64,000 bases of DNA from Polyangiaceae bacterium (GCA_020846005.1 JADLEQ010000049.1:17981-81980), one strand, 5' to 3'; positions 26,532 to 35,547 are shown, numbered from the stretch's first letter. Notes: generated from the letters alone by a model not told the origin. A program made the numbers and translations.

Positions 26532-28142
26532 TCAGGTGGCGCCGTGTGGCTCCCGATCGCCGAGGTAGAGCCTGAGCGCGCCTGCGGCGGCGCGACGATC
26601 GAACGGCACGCCCTCCAGCACGTCGCGCCGGGAGATGTCCTCGAAGAGCTGCAGCAAGTAGCCGTGGAACGCGACACACTCGTCGATCGCGCGCTCGAGG
26701 CGAGCGGGGTCGACGAGATCGGTGTCCTCGAGCCGGCCCATCGCGGCGAGGAAGCCGTCGAACCTCGGGTAGTCGGCCGCGCGGAGCAGCGGGTACCCCA
26801 TGGCGCGGAAGTACGCGAGGAACTCGCGGACGAACTGGAAGCTCTGCGCGCCGGCCCACCGGTCCTCGGACGGCGAGTGCTGCGCCTTCGCGGCGAAGGC
26901 GCGGACGATCTGGGCGAACATCCACACGTCGCGACGTAGGCGCTCGCTCGTCTCTCGCCGCGCGGCGTGGTCGTCGAAGACGCCTCCCTCCTCCAGGCGG
27001 ACGCCGAGCGCGTTGCCGAGGAAGAGCACCGCGTTGCGGAGCGCCGGCCGAAGGTTCGCGACGGTCGCGAGCACCGCGGCGCGCACCTCGGAGTCGGTCG
27101 CTCCGGCGTCGACGGGCGGCAGATCGTGCTGGAACGCGCGCCGGAGCTCGAGCCGCGAGTTGCCCGCGATCGCCTCGAGCGCGCTGCGGATCGCGAGGAA
27201 CCGGTAGGCGGCACCACGGAGCGAGTCGGCGCGACCCACGAGCTCACCGGCCGGCGCGGCCAGCACCTCGCGCCCGAAGCTCTCCGCGAGCAGCTCTCCG
27301 GCGCGCCGGCGCAGGTGGTCGCCGAGCGCGCGGGCGTCGGATCGGAGGACCGCGAGCACGAGGTACGCCCGCCCCGCGATCCGGCGACGCCGGCCGCTCT
27401 CGGTGGCGATCCGCCCGAGGAGGCGGAGGTAGCGCAGCATGCGAAACAGCGACAGGAACGCCAGGGCGACCAGCCGCTGGGCGACGCCGCCGGGGACGCT
27501 GCGGATCAGCTCGAGCACCTGCGCGCTGCGGATGCGATCGAACTCGGGCCGAAACTCCAGGGCGCTCAGCGGGTTGAAGTAGGCGTTGTGCCCCACCTCC
27601 CGCTGGACACCGGCGAGCAGCGCGTAAAACAGCCGAAACGGCACGCGCGGCGCCCGGAGCACGCCGTCGAGCACCTCGATGGTGCTCGTGAGCCCGTGCC
27701 GGAGCGCGAGCAGACCGTCCTCCGGGGTCGCCTGCGCCGTGCCCTCGCGCGACAGCTTGGAGCGCAGCTGGTCCTCGGGCAGCACCGTCTCCAGGTACCG
27801 GTGGAAGACGAACGCGCGATCCCGTGAGCCGAGGAGCTGGCGGCAGAGCACGACGCTGCGCGAGAGCCCCTCGCGGAAGCACAGGGTCGCGTCACGGAAG
27901 TCCTGCGCCACGACCGGCGCGCGGCGCGGGGGCCCGGGGTGATTGCGCGGGTTGGCGAAACACGCGCTCGCCTTGAGCAGCACCTCGAGCTCGAACAGCG
28001 CGTCGTCCTTCGCGTCGATCGTGAGCGCGCCGAACCAGGCGTCGCGCGCCGCGCGCTGCTCGCCGCGCAGACCCCGGGTGCGGAGGAGCAGCTCCGAGTA
28101 GACCTCGTCGTCACCGCTCGGGGCTCGCGCCAGGGCTCGCAC
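26532..28142 (-). CDS. Large helical protein of unknown function
   Basis: A 536-residue soluble, helix-rich protein with no family I recognise. It has no signal peptide or clear membrane segment, though FLSLFRMLRYLRLLGRIA near 240 is a hydrophobic, basic helix. Notable stretches are REVGHNAYFNPLSALEFRPE and AQSFQFVREFLAYFRAMGYP. It begins with a GTG 10 nt after TAGGCT, suggesting its own leaderless transcript even though the RND exporter gene lies upstream on the same strand with a 56-nt gap. Codon use resembles its neighbours, so recent transfer is unlikely. Confidence 0.75.
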   Translation of the reverse strand: MRALARAPSGDDEVYSELLLRTRGLRGEQRAARDAWFGALTIDAKDDALFELEVLLKASACFANPRNHPGPPRRAPVVAQDFRDATLCFREGLSRSVVLCRQLLGSRDRAFVFHRYLETVLPEDQLRSKLSREGTAQATPEDGLLALRHGLTSTIEVLDGVLRAPRVPFRLFYALLAGVQREVGHNAYFNPLSALEFRPEFDRIRSAQVLELIRSVPGGVAQRLVALAFLSLFRMLRYLRLLGRIATESGRRRRIAGRAYLVLAVLRSDARALGDHLRRRAGELLAESFGREVLAAPAGELVGRADSLRGAAYRFLAIRSALEAIAGNSRLELRRAFQHDLPPVDAGATDSEVRAAVLATVANLRPALRNAVLFLGNALGVRLEEGGVFDDHAARRETSERLRRDVWMFAQIVRAFAAKAQHSPSEDRWAGAQSFQFVREFLAYFRAMGYPLLRAADYPRFDGFLAAMGRLEDTDLVDPARLERAIDECVAFHGYLLQLFEDISRRDVLEGVPFDRRAAAGALRLYLGDREPHGAT

Positions 28143-28151
28143 GGGGCCGGG

Positions 28152-28157
28152 AGCCTA
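28152..28157 (-). promoter_or_regulatory. Candidate -10 element (TAGGCT) of the large helical protein gene
   Basis: Minus strand GGTGGTAGGCTCCC has TAGGCT, with TGG before it, 10 nt before the GTG start. Confidence 0.4.
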
Positions 28158-28198
28158 CCACCGGGCTGCCCGGCCCGCGCGACCCGGGGGCCGCTCGG

Positions 28199-30712
28199 TC
28201 AGAGGCGCGCCCGCCGGCGCTGCCAGCGGCCCACGCTGTAAATGACGGCCGGGAGCACGAGCATCGCCGTGATCTGCGTGCTGGCCTCGCCGAGCGCGGC
28301 GGCCTGCCCGAACGAGCGCACCGCCCCGTTCACGCTGAAGAGCAGCGCGAGGTAGCCGAGCAGCGTCACCAGCGAGCAGGCGATCACGGCCCCGCCCGTC
28401 TCGACGAAGACGCGCTCGAGCGCCTCGTCGCCCTCGATCTCGCGCCGCGCCATGATGTTGATGCCGTAGTCCGCCCCGACGCCGATGCTGATGGGGAGCG
28501 CGACGAAGTTGAGGAAGTTCATCTTCACGTCGAGGAGGGCGAGGGCGCCGACCATCCACATCACCCCGAGCGCGAGCGTCGCCAGGGCCGCGAACCCCGA
28601 CCGGCGGAAACGGAACGCGATCAGGATCACGAGGACGGTGCCGAGGAAGCTCGCCAGCGCGACGCGAGGCGCGTCCTCGCCGATGTTGAGCAGCATGTCG
28701 CTGTAGACGACGGCGTCCCCGGTACCGCGGATGACGTCGCCGTTCGGCAGCCGCACCTCACGGAAGGCGTCCGCCCACGTCATGAGATATCGGGCGTCCG
28801 AGAGGCTCTTCCCCGGCGTCGGCGCGACGTAGACGATGCGGCCCCGCGAACCGTCGCGCTCGGAGAAGGGCTGGGCCGCCAGCGACGGCAGATCGTCGAT
28901 CCCGATCGGATCGAGCGACTTCGGCAGGTGGGGCTGGAGCTGCTCCCACTCCTCGTCGGAGACGAAGCCGCGCTTCCTGGCGCGCTCGAGCTGATCGACC
29001 AGCTCCTCTAGCAGCTCGATCTTCTCGTCTTGGTCCTTCGGGACGAGCGAGAAGATGCTCACCACCTTGCCGAAGGGTTTGGCGTCCGGGGGGGCGGCCT
29101 CCCGCCTGCGCTCGAGCTCCGCCACCAGGGGCTCGACCTGGTCGAGGCGGTCCGTCAGCACGGCGCGCCCGCTCTGGCTCATCCGGCCGACGACTCGATT
29201 CACGCGCACCGCGAGCTCCCCCGCGGCGGTCACCTTCTGCTCGTTCTGGATGTTGTGGAGGTCGTACTCCATCGGGTCGCCCGCGAAGTAGCGGATCGTC
29301 AGCGCGCACGTGGCGAACGCGGACAGCACGCCGACGACCGCGATCGGGAGCGAGAACCTCCGCGAGAGCCACGCGAACGGCTTGCCGTAGAGCCCGCTCA
29401 GGCGATCCCGAAAGGTCGGCGTCTCGGGGAGCGGGCGCAGGCGCTCGCTCACGACCAGCAGCGCCGGCAGCACCGCGAACGTCGCCACCCAGCACAGGAA
29501 CATCCCGGCGCCGCCGATCACGCCGAAGTGGCGGAACCCGCGGAAGTCGGTGGTCATGAGCGCCCCGTAGCTGACCATCGCGACCCCGGAGACGGCGAGC
29601 GTCGGCGCGTGGGTGTCGCGGGTCGCGGCGCGCAGCGCGTCTTCGACGGATCTGCGCTCGACCCGCCGGGCCTCGAGGTAGCGGGCCATGTAGATGATGG
29701 AGAAGTTCATGCCGTTGCCGGCGATGATGCTCACCAGGAATCCGGTCGCCGTGTTCAGGTGCCCGATGGCGAGCTCGGCGAGGGCGAACGCCCAGGTGCA
29801 GCCGATCCCGATCGTCGTCCCGAGCGCGAGGAGCACGCGGACCCGCAGGAAGAAGAGGAACACGACCCCGAGGATCATCGCGACGCCCGCGGCCCCGATG
29901 CTCTGGAGATCCTCCTTGACGGCCCGATACTGCTCGGCGCTCGTGATGAGGGACCCGGTGAACGAGTGGCGGAAGCTCGGGTCGCGCCGCTCGAAGCCGA
30001 GCTCGGTGACGAGGGCAGACACGCGCTGCTTCAGCTCGAACGCGCGCAGATCGGCGCTGGCGAGCGGCGTCCGCACCACGACCGCGATGAGCCGCCCGTT
30101 CTCCCCCAGGTAGTAGCCACCCGCGCCCGGCTCCGTCTCTTTGGTGTCCGTGACCTTGCGCGCGAAGCGCTGCTGGAGCGTCGCGGCGTCGACGCGCGGC
30201 GGCTCCTCGTCGTCGTCCAGGTTGGTGCCCGCTTTGCGGCCGACCTCCCAGTCGTAGCGGGCAGTCACGTCCTCGTGCAGCTTCTCGATCTCCGAGAGCT
30301 CGGCGTAGAGGTGCTTGTGCAGCTCGAAGAACGCCTGCGCTTCGCGGGGGCCGTCATCGACGCCGGAGACCCACTCCCGCGGCAGCTGCCGCAGGCGGGG
30401 CGCGACCGCGTCCACGAACTCCCGGAGCAGCGCAGGGTCGTCCGCCTCGGCGACGAGCACGAGCGTCGACATCCCCTCGAGGCGCTCGCGGACGCGCTGC
30501 AGCTCGATCACGCTGGGCTTGTCGTCCGGGAGCAGCTCGCTCAAGCTGCTCCTGAGCTCGAGCTGCCTCGCGAGCCAAATCGAGGGGAAGAGCGTCGTCG
30601 CGACGACCGCGATCACGACCCACGGCGACCGGAGCTGGACGGTCGCGAGCCGATCGAGCAGCCGCGCGAGCCACGTGGGCGGCCGGGCGGCGGGCGGCGG
30701 GACCGAGCTCAC
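28199..30712 (-). CDS. RND-superfamily (MMPL-type) exporter
   Basis: An 837-residue inner-membrane transporter with the duplicated RND plan. There is one transmembrane helix at about 32-50 (SPWVVIAVVATTLFPSIWL), a large periplasmic loop (about 55-265) and five helices beginning SIGAAGVAMILGVVFLFF. The second half repeats this after SLPIAVVGVLSAFATCALTI. Motifs GNGMNFSIIYMARYLEARR and ISIGVGADYGINIMARREIE are the two equivalent MMPL-type TM4/TM10 regions. The length and loops resemble hopanoid/lipid exporters (HpnN) and MMPL proteins, so the cargo is probably a lipid; that is inference. The next gene upstream on the strand is an AgmX-like lipoprotein 43 nt away. Confidence 0.88.
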   Translation of the reverse strand: MSSVPPPAARPPTWLARLLDRLATVQLRSPWVVIAVVATTLFPSIWLARQLELRSSLSELLPDDKPSVIELQRVRERLEGMSTLVLVAEADDPALLREFVDAVAPRLRQLPREWVSGVDDGPREAQAFFELHKHLYAELSEIEKLHEDVTARYDWEVGRKAGTNLDDDEEPPRVDAATLQQRFARKVTDTKETEPGAGGYYLGENGRLIAVVVRTPLASADLRAFELKQRVSALVTELGFERRDPSFRHSFTGSLITSAEQYRAVKEDLQSIGAAGVAMILGVVFLFFLRVRVLLALGTTIGIGCTWAFALAELAIGHLNTATGFLVSIIAGNGMNFSIIYMARYLEARRVERRSVEDALRAATRDTHAPTLAVSGVAMVSYGALMTTDFRGFRHFGVIGGAGMFLCWVATFAVLPALLVVSERLRPLPETPTFRDRLSGLYGKPFAWLSRRFSLPIAVVGVLSAFATCALTIRYFAGDPMEYDLHNIQNEQKVTAAGELAVRVNRVVGRMSQSGRAVLTDRLDQVEPLVAELERRREAAPPDAKPFGKVVSIFSLVPKDQDEKIELLEELVDQLERARKRGFVSDEEWEQLQPHLPKSLDPIGIDDLPSLAAQPFSERDGSRGRIVYVAPTPGKSLSDARYLMTWADAFREVRLPNGDVIRGTGDAVVYSDMLLNIGEDAPRVALASFLGTVLVILIAFRFRRSGFAALATLALGVMWMVGALALLDVKMNFLNFVALPISIGVGADYGINIMARREIEGDEALERVFVETGGAVIACSLVTLLGYLALLFSVNGAVRSFGQAAALGEASTQITAMLVLPAVIYSVGRWQRRRARL

Positions 30713-30755
30713 GCGCGCGACGCCTGCGGAGAGACGAACCTGAGCCGCTGCTGGC

Positions 30756-31316
30756 TCACGGCTTGAAGTCGAACGGATAGACGACCGTCGTGTCCATCCC
30801 GCGTGACGAGGGCGGGAACGGGAGCTTCCGGATCTCGGCGAGCACGCAGTCGACAGCCTTCGGGAGCCGGATGTCGCTCTTGTCGGCCACGAGCTCCGCT
30901 GTCTTCACCTTGCCCTCCGCGTCCAGCACGAAGCGGACGACGAGCGCGCCGCGCAGGTTGGGCGTCCCCTCGCGGGCCGCGTCGAAGCAGGCCCGGATCG
31001 GCTTCCGGTGGTCCTGCACGATCTTCTGCAGCACGGCGGTGGTGCGCGTCTCCGTTTGATCGCTGCCCGGCGGCGTCGCCGCCGCGCCGGCGGAGGCGGA
31101 CGCGGCCGGGGGCGCCGCCGAAGCGGGCGCCGCCGGTGAGGCCGACGCCTCGACGGGCGGCGCCTCGTCGCGGTCCGGGTCACGCTCCGCGCGCGGCGCG
31201 GCGGACGCAGTCGGCGGGTCACCGCCGGCCCCGGGCGCGGCCGGCGCCGGCCCGCCGCCGCACGCCGCGGCTACGGGCAGAACCATCGGGACGAGGATGC
31301 GGGGAAGTGTCTTCAT
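30756..31316 (-). CDS. Lipoprotein with an AgmX/PglI-type C-terminal domain
   Basis: A 186-residue lipoprotein: signal RILVPMVLPVAAAC with lipobox near 19, a Pro/Ala/Ser/Asp spacer to about 90, and a C-terminal TonB-like domain (VLQKIVQDHRKPIRACFDA, then LRGALVVRFVLDAEGKVKTA and KLPFPPSSRGMDTTVVYPF). That domain is common in Myxococcota, including gliding-motility proteins AgmX and PglI. It sits just upstream of the RND exporter gene, so a periplasmic link to export is plausible but unproven. A TAGTCT hexamer is 54 nt before the ATG. Confidence 0.82.
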   Translation of the reverse strand: MKTLPRILVPMVLPVAAACGGGPAPAAPGAGGDPPTASAAPRAERDPDRDEAPPVEASASPAAPASAAPPAASASAGAAATPPGSDQTETRTTAVLQKIVQDHRKPIRACFDAAREGTPNLRGALVVRFVLDAEGKVKTAELVADKSDIRLPKAVDCVLAEIRKLPFPPSSRGMDTTVVYPFDFKP

Positions 31317-31564
31317 GCAGGACCTCGGGGCGCTCCGCCGCCCGGGAAGCGAACGCGGGCGGCCCCCGGAGACTACCCGCGCTTCGGCGCGAGCGGGCGC
31401 CTCTCGGCGGCTCCAAGGGGCGCGATGGCGCCGAGCGCCGGTCCGGGCCCGGGCGCTCACGACGACGCGCGCCCGGGAGCGGAGCCTCGACCTGGCGCCG
31501 GCCCTGGGCTATCCCTCGCCCGCTTCTCGCCACGGCTCGGCGGGGAAGGCCGACCGGCGATCGA
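31317..31564. other. 248-base divergent promoter region
   Basis: Separates the AgmX-like lipoprotein gene (minus) from the aspartic-protease-like gene (plus). Hexamers TAGTCT (31370-31375, minus) and TATCCC (31510-31515, plus) are the likeliest -10 elements for the two directions. No gene seen. Confidence 0.45.
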
Positions 31565-32995
31565 ATGTCCCTCGTGTCCCTGCTGCGACCCTGCGTGCGC
31601 GCGCTGGCGCCGGGCCTCACCGTGGCTGCGCTGGCGACGGCGTGCGGCCCGGTCGCCGAGGGGGCTCGACCGGTCGAGATGCCGGCGCTGGCGAAGAAAT
31701 GGTTCGAGCGCGCCCAGGCGAGCTACCGCTCGACCGACATCGAGGACGCCCAGTCCGCCATCGAGAACGCGCTCAGGGTCGCGCCGGAGCACCCGGAGGT
31801 CCGGCTCCTCGCGGCGGAGATCGCGCTGGCGCAGCTCGAGTTCGCGCGAGCGGTCCAGGTGTTGGAGGGGGTCGAGGGCACGCGCGCCGGGGGCGTCCGG
31901 GGCCGCGCGCTCTGGTACTCGGGTCAGATCGAGAAGGCCGCCGACGAGCTCGAGCAACTGCTCGAGGATCCCGAGGTGCGCGACCCCTGGGCGAAGGAGG
32001 TGAGCAAGCTCGCTCGCCGTGGGAGCGGGCGGCGCCCCTTCGAGCTCTCCGGCGGGCTGCTGGCGGTGATGGAGATGCCCATGGTGGCGTCCACCTGGAT
32101 GATCGTCCCCCTGGAGATCAACGGCGAGCCAGCGCTCGGGGCCATCGCGACGGGCACGCCCGAGACGCTGATCGACTCGAGCGGCGGCGGCGCCGAGGCC
32201 TCGTGGGTGAGCCTGCGATTCGGCGACCGCGTAGAGGTGCGCGACGTGCCGGCGCTCCCCAAAGACCTCTCCGGCATCTCGCGCCAGCTCGACGCCCCGA
32301 TCAAGGTGCTCCTCGGCGTGAACCTGCTGCGTCACCTGCACCCGACGCTCGACTTCGGTGGCGGTCAGTTCGTGGTCCGCACGTTCGATCCCCCGCCCCC
32401 GCCCGCCGCGACGACGGTCCAGCTGAGCTACATCCGCGGCGGCGGGATGGCGCTTCAATGCGGGTTCGGCGCGGCGGACTCCGCGCCGACCGGCGCGTTG
32501 CTGATCGACACGTCGATGACGTTCCCCCTCGCGCTGGACGCAGGCGGCTGGAAGAAGGCCGGCGTGCCGGAGTCCAGGCTCAAGCCAGTCCCGAGCGCCG
32601 GGAAGCTGAAGAGCGGGACGCTGCCCATGCTGCGCCTGGGCGCGTTCGAGATCCCGAAGGTGCCGGGCGTCCTCGGCGCGCCGATCGAGCAGCTCGAGGA
32701 GGAGATCGGCGTGGATCTCGACGGCCTCCTCGGCTCCGGCATGCTCGCGGCGTTCCGCGTCACCTTGGTGGACCGCGGGCGCACGATGTGGCTGGAGGAT
32801 CTCCCGAGCGAGTCGCTGAGCGGCGACCCGCGGCGGCCGCCGCCGCCCGAGGAGCCCGGCGACGCGGAGCCCGCCCCCGCGCCGGAGCCGCGCCCAGCCG
32901 CGAGCGGAGCCCCCGCCCCAGCCGCGAGCGGAGCCCCCGCCCCGGCCACGAGCGGAGCCCCCGCCCCAGCCACGAGCGGAGCGCCGCCCCCATGA
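31565..32995 (+). CDS. Lipoprotein with TPR and retropepsin-like halves and a repeated C-terminal tail
   Basis: A 476-residue lipoprotein. The signal ALAPGLTVAALATAC has its lipobox at about residue 27. Residues about 40-150 form TPR-like helices (WFERAQASYRSTDIEDAQSA and onward). The centre has two retropepsin-like sheets, MIVPLEINGEPALGAIATGT and APTGALLIDTSMTFPLALD, but neither has the catalytic DTG triplet (TGT and DTS instead), so peptidase activity is doubtful. A 24-base tandem repeat encodes the SGAPAPA-type tail. The stop overlaps the ATG of coaD (ATGA), coupling it to CoA synthesis only by position. Confidence 0.72.
   Translation: MSLVSLLRPCVRALAPGLTVAALATACGPVAEGARPVEMPALAKKWFERAQASYRSTDIEDAQSAIENALRVAPEHPEVRLLAAEIALAQLEFARAVQVLEGVEGTRAGGVRGRALWYSGQIEKAADELEQLLEDPEVRDPWAKEVSKLARRGSGRRPFELSGGLLAVMEMPMVASTWMIVPLEINGEPALGAIATGTPETLIDSSGGGAEASWVSLRFGDRVEVRDVPALPKDLSGISRQLDAPIKVLLGVNLLRHLHPTLDFGGGQFVVRTFDPPPPPAATTVQLSYIRGGGMALQCGFGAADSAPTGALLIDTSMTFPLALDAGGWKKAGVPESRLKPVPSAGKLKSGTLPMLRLGAFEIPKVPGVLGAPIEQLEEEIGVDLDGLLGSGMLAAFRVTLVDRGRTMWLEDLPSESLSGDPRRPPPPEEPGDAEPAPAPEPRPAASGAPAPAASGAPAPATSGAPAPATSGAPPP
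32896..32991 (+). repeat. Four 24-base tandem repeats coding for a Pro/Ala-rich tail
   Basis: Units based on AGCCGCGAGCGGAGCCCCCG plus CCCC; the third and fourth differ by a few bases (GGCCACG, AGCCACG). All copies are in frame, giving (A/T)SGAPAPA repeats, so copy number may vary between strains without shifting the frame. Confidence 0.8.
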
Positions 32996-33480
32996 GCGCG
33001 AACCACCTCGTCATCTACGCGGGCAGCTTCGACCCGCCCACGTACGGCCACCTCGACCTCGTCGATCGGTGCTCGAAGCTCTTTCCCCGGACGATCGTCG
33101 CGCTCGGGCGCCACCCTTCGCGCCACCCGCTGTTCACGGTGGACGAGCGCCTCGAGCTGCTGCGCGAGGTGTGCGCGCCCTACCCGAACGTCACCGTCGA
33201 CTCGTTCGACGGCTTGCTCATCGACTACGGCACGAGGGTCGGTGCGCGCGTGATCGTGCGCGGGCTGCGCGCCGGGACGGACTTCGAGTACGAGCTCCAG
33301 ATCGCGCACGCCAACGCGGATCTCGGCCCCGAGATCGACACCGTGTTCTTGCCGACGCGCGCGCACAACTCCTTCATCAGCGCGTCCCTGGTGCGCGAGA
33401 TCGCGAGCCACGGCGGAGACGTGAGCCGCTACGCGCCCCCGGCGGTGTGCGCCGCGCTCGGGCGCAAGTTCGATCGGTGA
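32992..33480 (+). CDS. coaD: Pantetheine-phosphate adenylyltransferase
   Basis: Adenylates 4'-phosphopantetheine to dephospho-CoA. The 162-residue protein has AGSFDPPTYGHLDLV at 10-24, where TYGH is the (T/H)xGH nucleotide motif; RGLRAGTDFEYELQ near 90-103, where the conserved Arg binds substrate; and ISASLVREIA near 127, matching the ISSTxVRE block. Normal length for bacterial PPAT. The ATG overlaps the preceding stop by four bases. A short GC-rich gap separates it from the convergent protease gene. Confidence 0.96.
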   Translation: MSANHLVIYAGSFDPPTYGHLDLVDRCSKLFPRTIVALGRHPSRHPLFTVDERLELLREVCAPYPNVTVDSFDGLLIDYGTRVGARVIVRGLRAGTDFEYELQIAHANADLGPEIDTVFLPTRAHNSFISASLVREIASHGGDVSRYAPPAVCAALGRKFDR

Positions 33481-33514
33481 GCCGGCACGCTCGCCGGGCG
33501 GCGGGGCCGGCGCG

Positions 33515-34657
33515 TCAGGGGGCGGGGCGTACGCTCGCCCCGACCGGGGGGAACGCGGGCCAGCGTTCGAGCTCTGGGAGCCCGCGCAGCGCCATCGGCG
33601 TCGGCATGAACAGCGCGACGAAGCCGACCAGGCACCCGATCGCGACGCGGCGCCGCACCGGGGACAGCTCGCCCGGCTCCGTCGGTGGGTGGGCGGCCCC
33701 GCCCACGCGCTGCATCAGAGTGAGCATGGCGAACCACATCAGCCAGAAGAGGCTGTTCTCCACCACGCGCGAAGGCGTCATCGTCCCGCGCCCCTGCAGC
33801 ACGGGAACCCCCAGCACGACGAGGTTCATCGCGAACAGGCCGAGGAGGGCGGGCCGCACCCAGCGCGCGTAGCGATCCTGCGCGGTGCCGAACAGCGCGT
33901 ACGCGACGTGGCCTCCGTCGAGCTGTCCCCAGGGCACGAGGTTGATCATGGTGACGAGGAGGCCGGCCCAGCCGGCGAGCGCCGTCGGGTGGAGCATCAC
34001 GTCGTGTCCCGCGGGGATGGGGCCAACCGTGGCGCGCTTGAGCGCCCAGTAGAGGAGGCTCTGGCCCTCCTGCACGTACACGCCGCCGCCGAGCGGCTCG
34101 ACCGGCGACAGCGAGAGCCCGACCCAGAGCACGGGCAGCGCGACGACCATCCCCGCGATCGGACCCGCGGCGCCGATGTCGAGCAGCGCGTCGCGGGAGC
34201 GGATGCGCCCCCGCATGGCGATGATCGCGCCGGCCGTGCCGAACGGGCTCAAGAACGGGAGGGGGATGAAGTAGGGCAGCGAGGCGGGCACCCGGTGGAT
34301 CTTCGCCGCCACGAAGTGGCCGAGCTCGTGCGAGACGAGGATCGCGAGGAGCGGGACGGCGAACTGCCAGCCGCGCCATAGGCCGAACAACAGCTCGCGC
34401 GTGCCGCCCGCCAGCGCCGGCGCGCCGTACGCGCCCGCGTGGGCTAGCCCGGTGAGGAAGACGCTCAGCACCGTGAGCACGAACAGCACGGCGTGCACAC
34501 CCCAGCGCGGCGGCACCGGCGCCTCGGGCTCGAGCGTGGGCCGCTCTTCGTGCGCCTCGATCGGGGCCCCCCGCGGCGCGTCCCAGCGCGGGACGAGCGC
34601 GGGATCCACCGGGGGGAAGCTCGGCGGATCGCCGCCGGAGGGAGGGCTCGCGCTCAC
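33515..34657 (-). CDS. Site-2 protease family intramembrane metalloprotease (M50)
   Basis: A 380-residue multi-pass membrane protein. The zinc motif HELGH (110-114) lies in the hydrophobic segment VPLLAILVSHELGHFVAAKI, and the second ligand motif is NLVPWGQLDGGH near 238-249 (NxxPxxxLDG). The N-terminal 50 residues are acidic, Pro-rich and soluble. There is no PDZ domain, so it resembles the minimal S2P type seen in cyanobacteria and myxobacteria. Such enzymes cut membrane-bound regulators such as anti-sigma factors. The GTG start overlaps the stop of the SctL-like gene, which is an unexpected partner. Confidence 0.9.
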   Translation of the reverse strand: MSASPPSGGDPPSFPPVDPALVPRWDAPRGAPIEAHEERPTLEPEAPVPPRWGVHAVLFVLTVLSVFLTGLAHAGAYGAPALAGGTRELLFGLWRGWQFAVPLLAILVSHELGHFVAAKIHRVPASLPYFIPLPFLSPFGTAGAIIAMRGRIRSRDALLDIGAAGPIAGMVVALPVLWVGLSLSPVEPLGGGVYVQEGQSLLYWALKRATVGPIPAGHDVMLHPTALAGWAGLLVTMINLVPWGQLDGGHVAYALFGTAQDRYARWVRPALLGLFAMNLVVLGVPVLQGRGTMTPSRVVENSLFWLMWFAMLTLMQRVGGAAHPPTEPGELSPVRRRVAIGCLVGFVALFMPTPMALRGLPELERWPAFPPVGASVRPAP

Positions 34658-35328
34658 GGGGCGGGCTCACCGCCGAGCGCCGCCCGGAGCGCAGAGGCCA
34701 GCCGCGCGAGCTGCGGCGCGAGCTCGCCGTCGATCACGCCGACGTCCGTCTCGAGGCGCACGGAGCCGCGCTCGCGAGCCGCGCTCGCGACGATCTCGAT
34801 GGCGCCGCCAGGCACGCCCAGCCGCGCGACGTCGCCGGAGAGGAGCGCTGCGTCTTCCGGGTGCGCCACGACACGGACGCGCTGCGCGCCTCGCGCCTCG
34901 GTCAGCGCCTGGCGCGCGAGCGCCGTCACGCGACGCGGCTCGACGGCGAGGGCCTCGCCGAGGAGCCGCTCGGCGAGCAGCGTCGCGAGCTCCACGACCC
35001 GATCGAGCGCGCCGGCGTCCGCGCGCGCCACGCGAGCGGCGAGCTCGATCTCGCGCGCGGCGAGGGACGCCACTCCCTCCGCGCGGCCCTCCTCCGCCGC
35101 GCGCTGGCGCACGTCGCCGCTCGCCGCGCGGGCGGCTTCGACGCACGCGTGGGCCTCGGCGCGCGCCGCCGCGAGCAGCCGCTGCGCAGCGGCGTGCGCG
35201 TCGACGACCGGCGCGGCGATGGTCGCGCCGCGCGGAACGACGCGAGGCTCGGGCGCGCCAAGGGCCGGGAGCGCCGATGCGTCCGCGACGCGCTCCGCCG
35301 GCACCACACGCCCGCGGGCGAGCGTCAC
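34654..35328 (-). CDS. SctL/FliH-like type III secretion or flagellar ATPase stator protein
   Basis: A 224-residue protein with the FliH/SctL/V-ATPase-E plan: a long Ala/Glu-rich helical part (AQRLLAAARAEAHACVEAAR, then EGRAEGVASLAAREIELAAR) and a globular C-terminal part (VRVVAHPEDAALL, then VASAARERGSVRLETDVGVI and DGELAPQLARLASALR) that matches SctL well. SctL links the export ATPase to the cytoplasmic ring. No other secretion or flagellar gene is in the window, so it is an orphan here. It begins with GTG in a GTGA overlap with the 71-residue gene and ends in a GTGA overlap with the site-2 protease, so the three are one operon. Confidence 0.75.
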   Translation of the reverse strand: MTLARGRVVPAERVADASALPALGAPEPRVVPRGATIAAPVVDAHAAAQRLLAAARAEAHACVEAARAASGDVRQRAAEEGRAEGVASLAAREIELAARVARADAGALDRVVELATLLAERLLGEALAVEPRRVTALARQALTEARGAQRVRVVAHPEDAALLSGDVARLGVPGGAIEIVASAARERGSVRLETDVGVIDGELAPQLARLASALRAALGGEPAP

Positions 35329-35540
35329 GACGCCTCCCACTCCTCCAGCGCGCGAGCGACCCGACCGAGCTCGGCCGCGAGCGCGGCGGCCCGCGCCCCC
35401 CGATCGACGTGACCGAGCCGCGCGACGAGCTCCAGGACCTGCGGCTCCGGCGCCTCGAGCGGCCTCACGAGCTCCGGCCCGCGCCCGCCGAGCAGGTAGC
35501 TCACGGCGACGAAGGCTCGCTCACGACGACAGGACGGCAT
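35325..35540 (-). CDS. 71-residue protein, first gene of the SctL/site-2 protease operon
   Basis: Small helical protein: MPSCRRERAF, then VAVSYLLGGRGPEL and repeated Leu/Ala/Val helices ending ALEEWEAS. No family recognised. In flagellar and type III loci the gene before FliH/SctL is often FliG or SctK, so this may be a reduced relative, but the sequence is too short to show it. The ATG lies 8 nt after TAGGGT, predicting a nearly leaderless operon mRNA; that TAG is also the stop codon of the upstream hydrolase gene. The stop overlaps the GTG of the SctL-like gene. Confidence 0.65.
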   Translation of the reverse strand: MPSCRRERAFVAVSYLLGGRGPELVRPLEAPEPQVLELVARLGHVDRGARAAALAAELGRVARALEEWEAS

Positions 35541-35547
35541 CGCGGCG

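Noticed and set aside
32896..32991. Possible CRISPR-like repeat array
   Set aside because: The 24-base units are directly adjacent with no spacers and are in frame within a coding tail.
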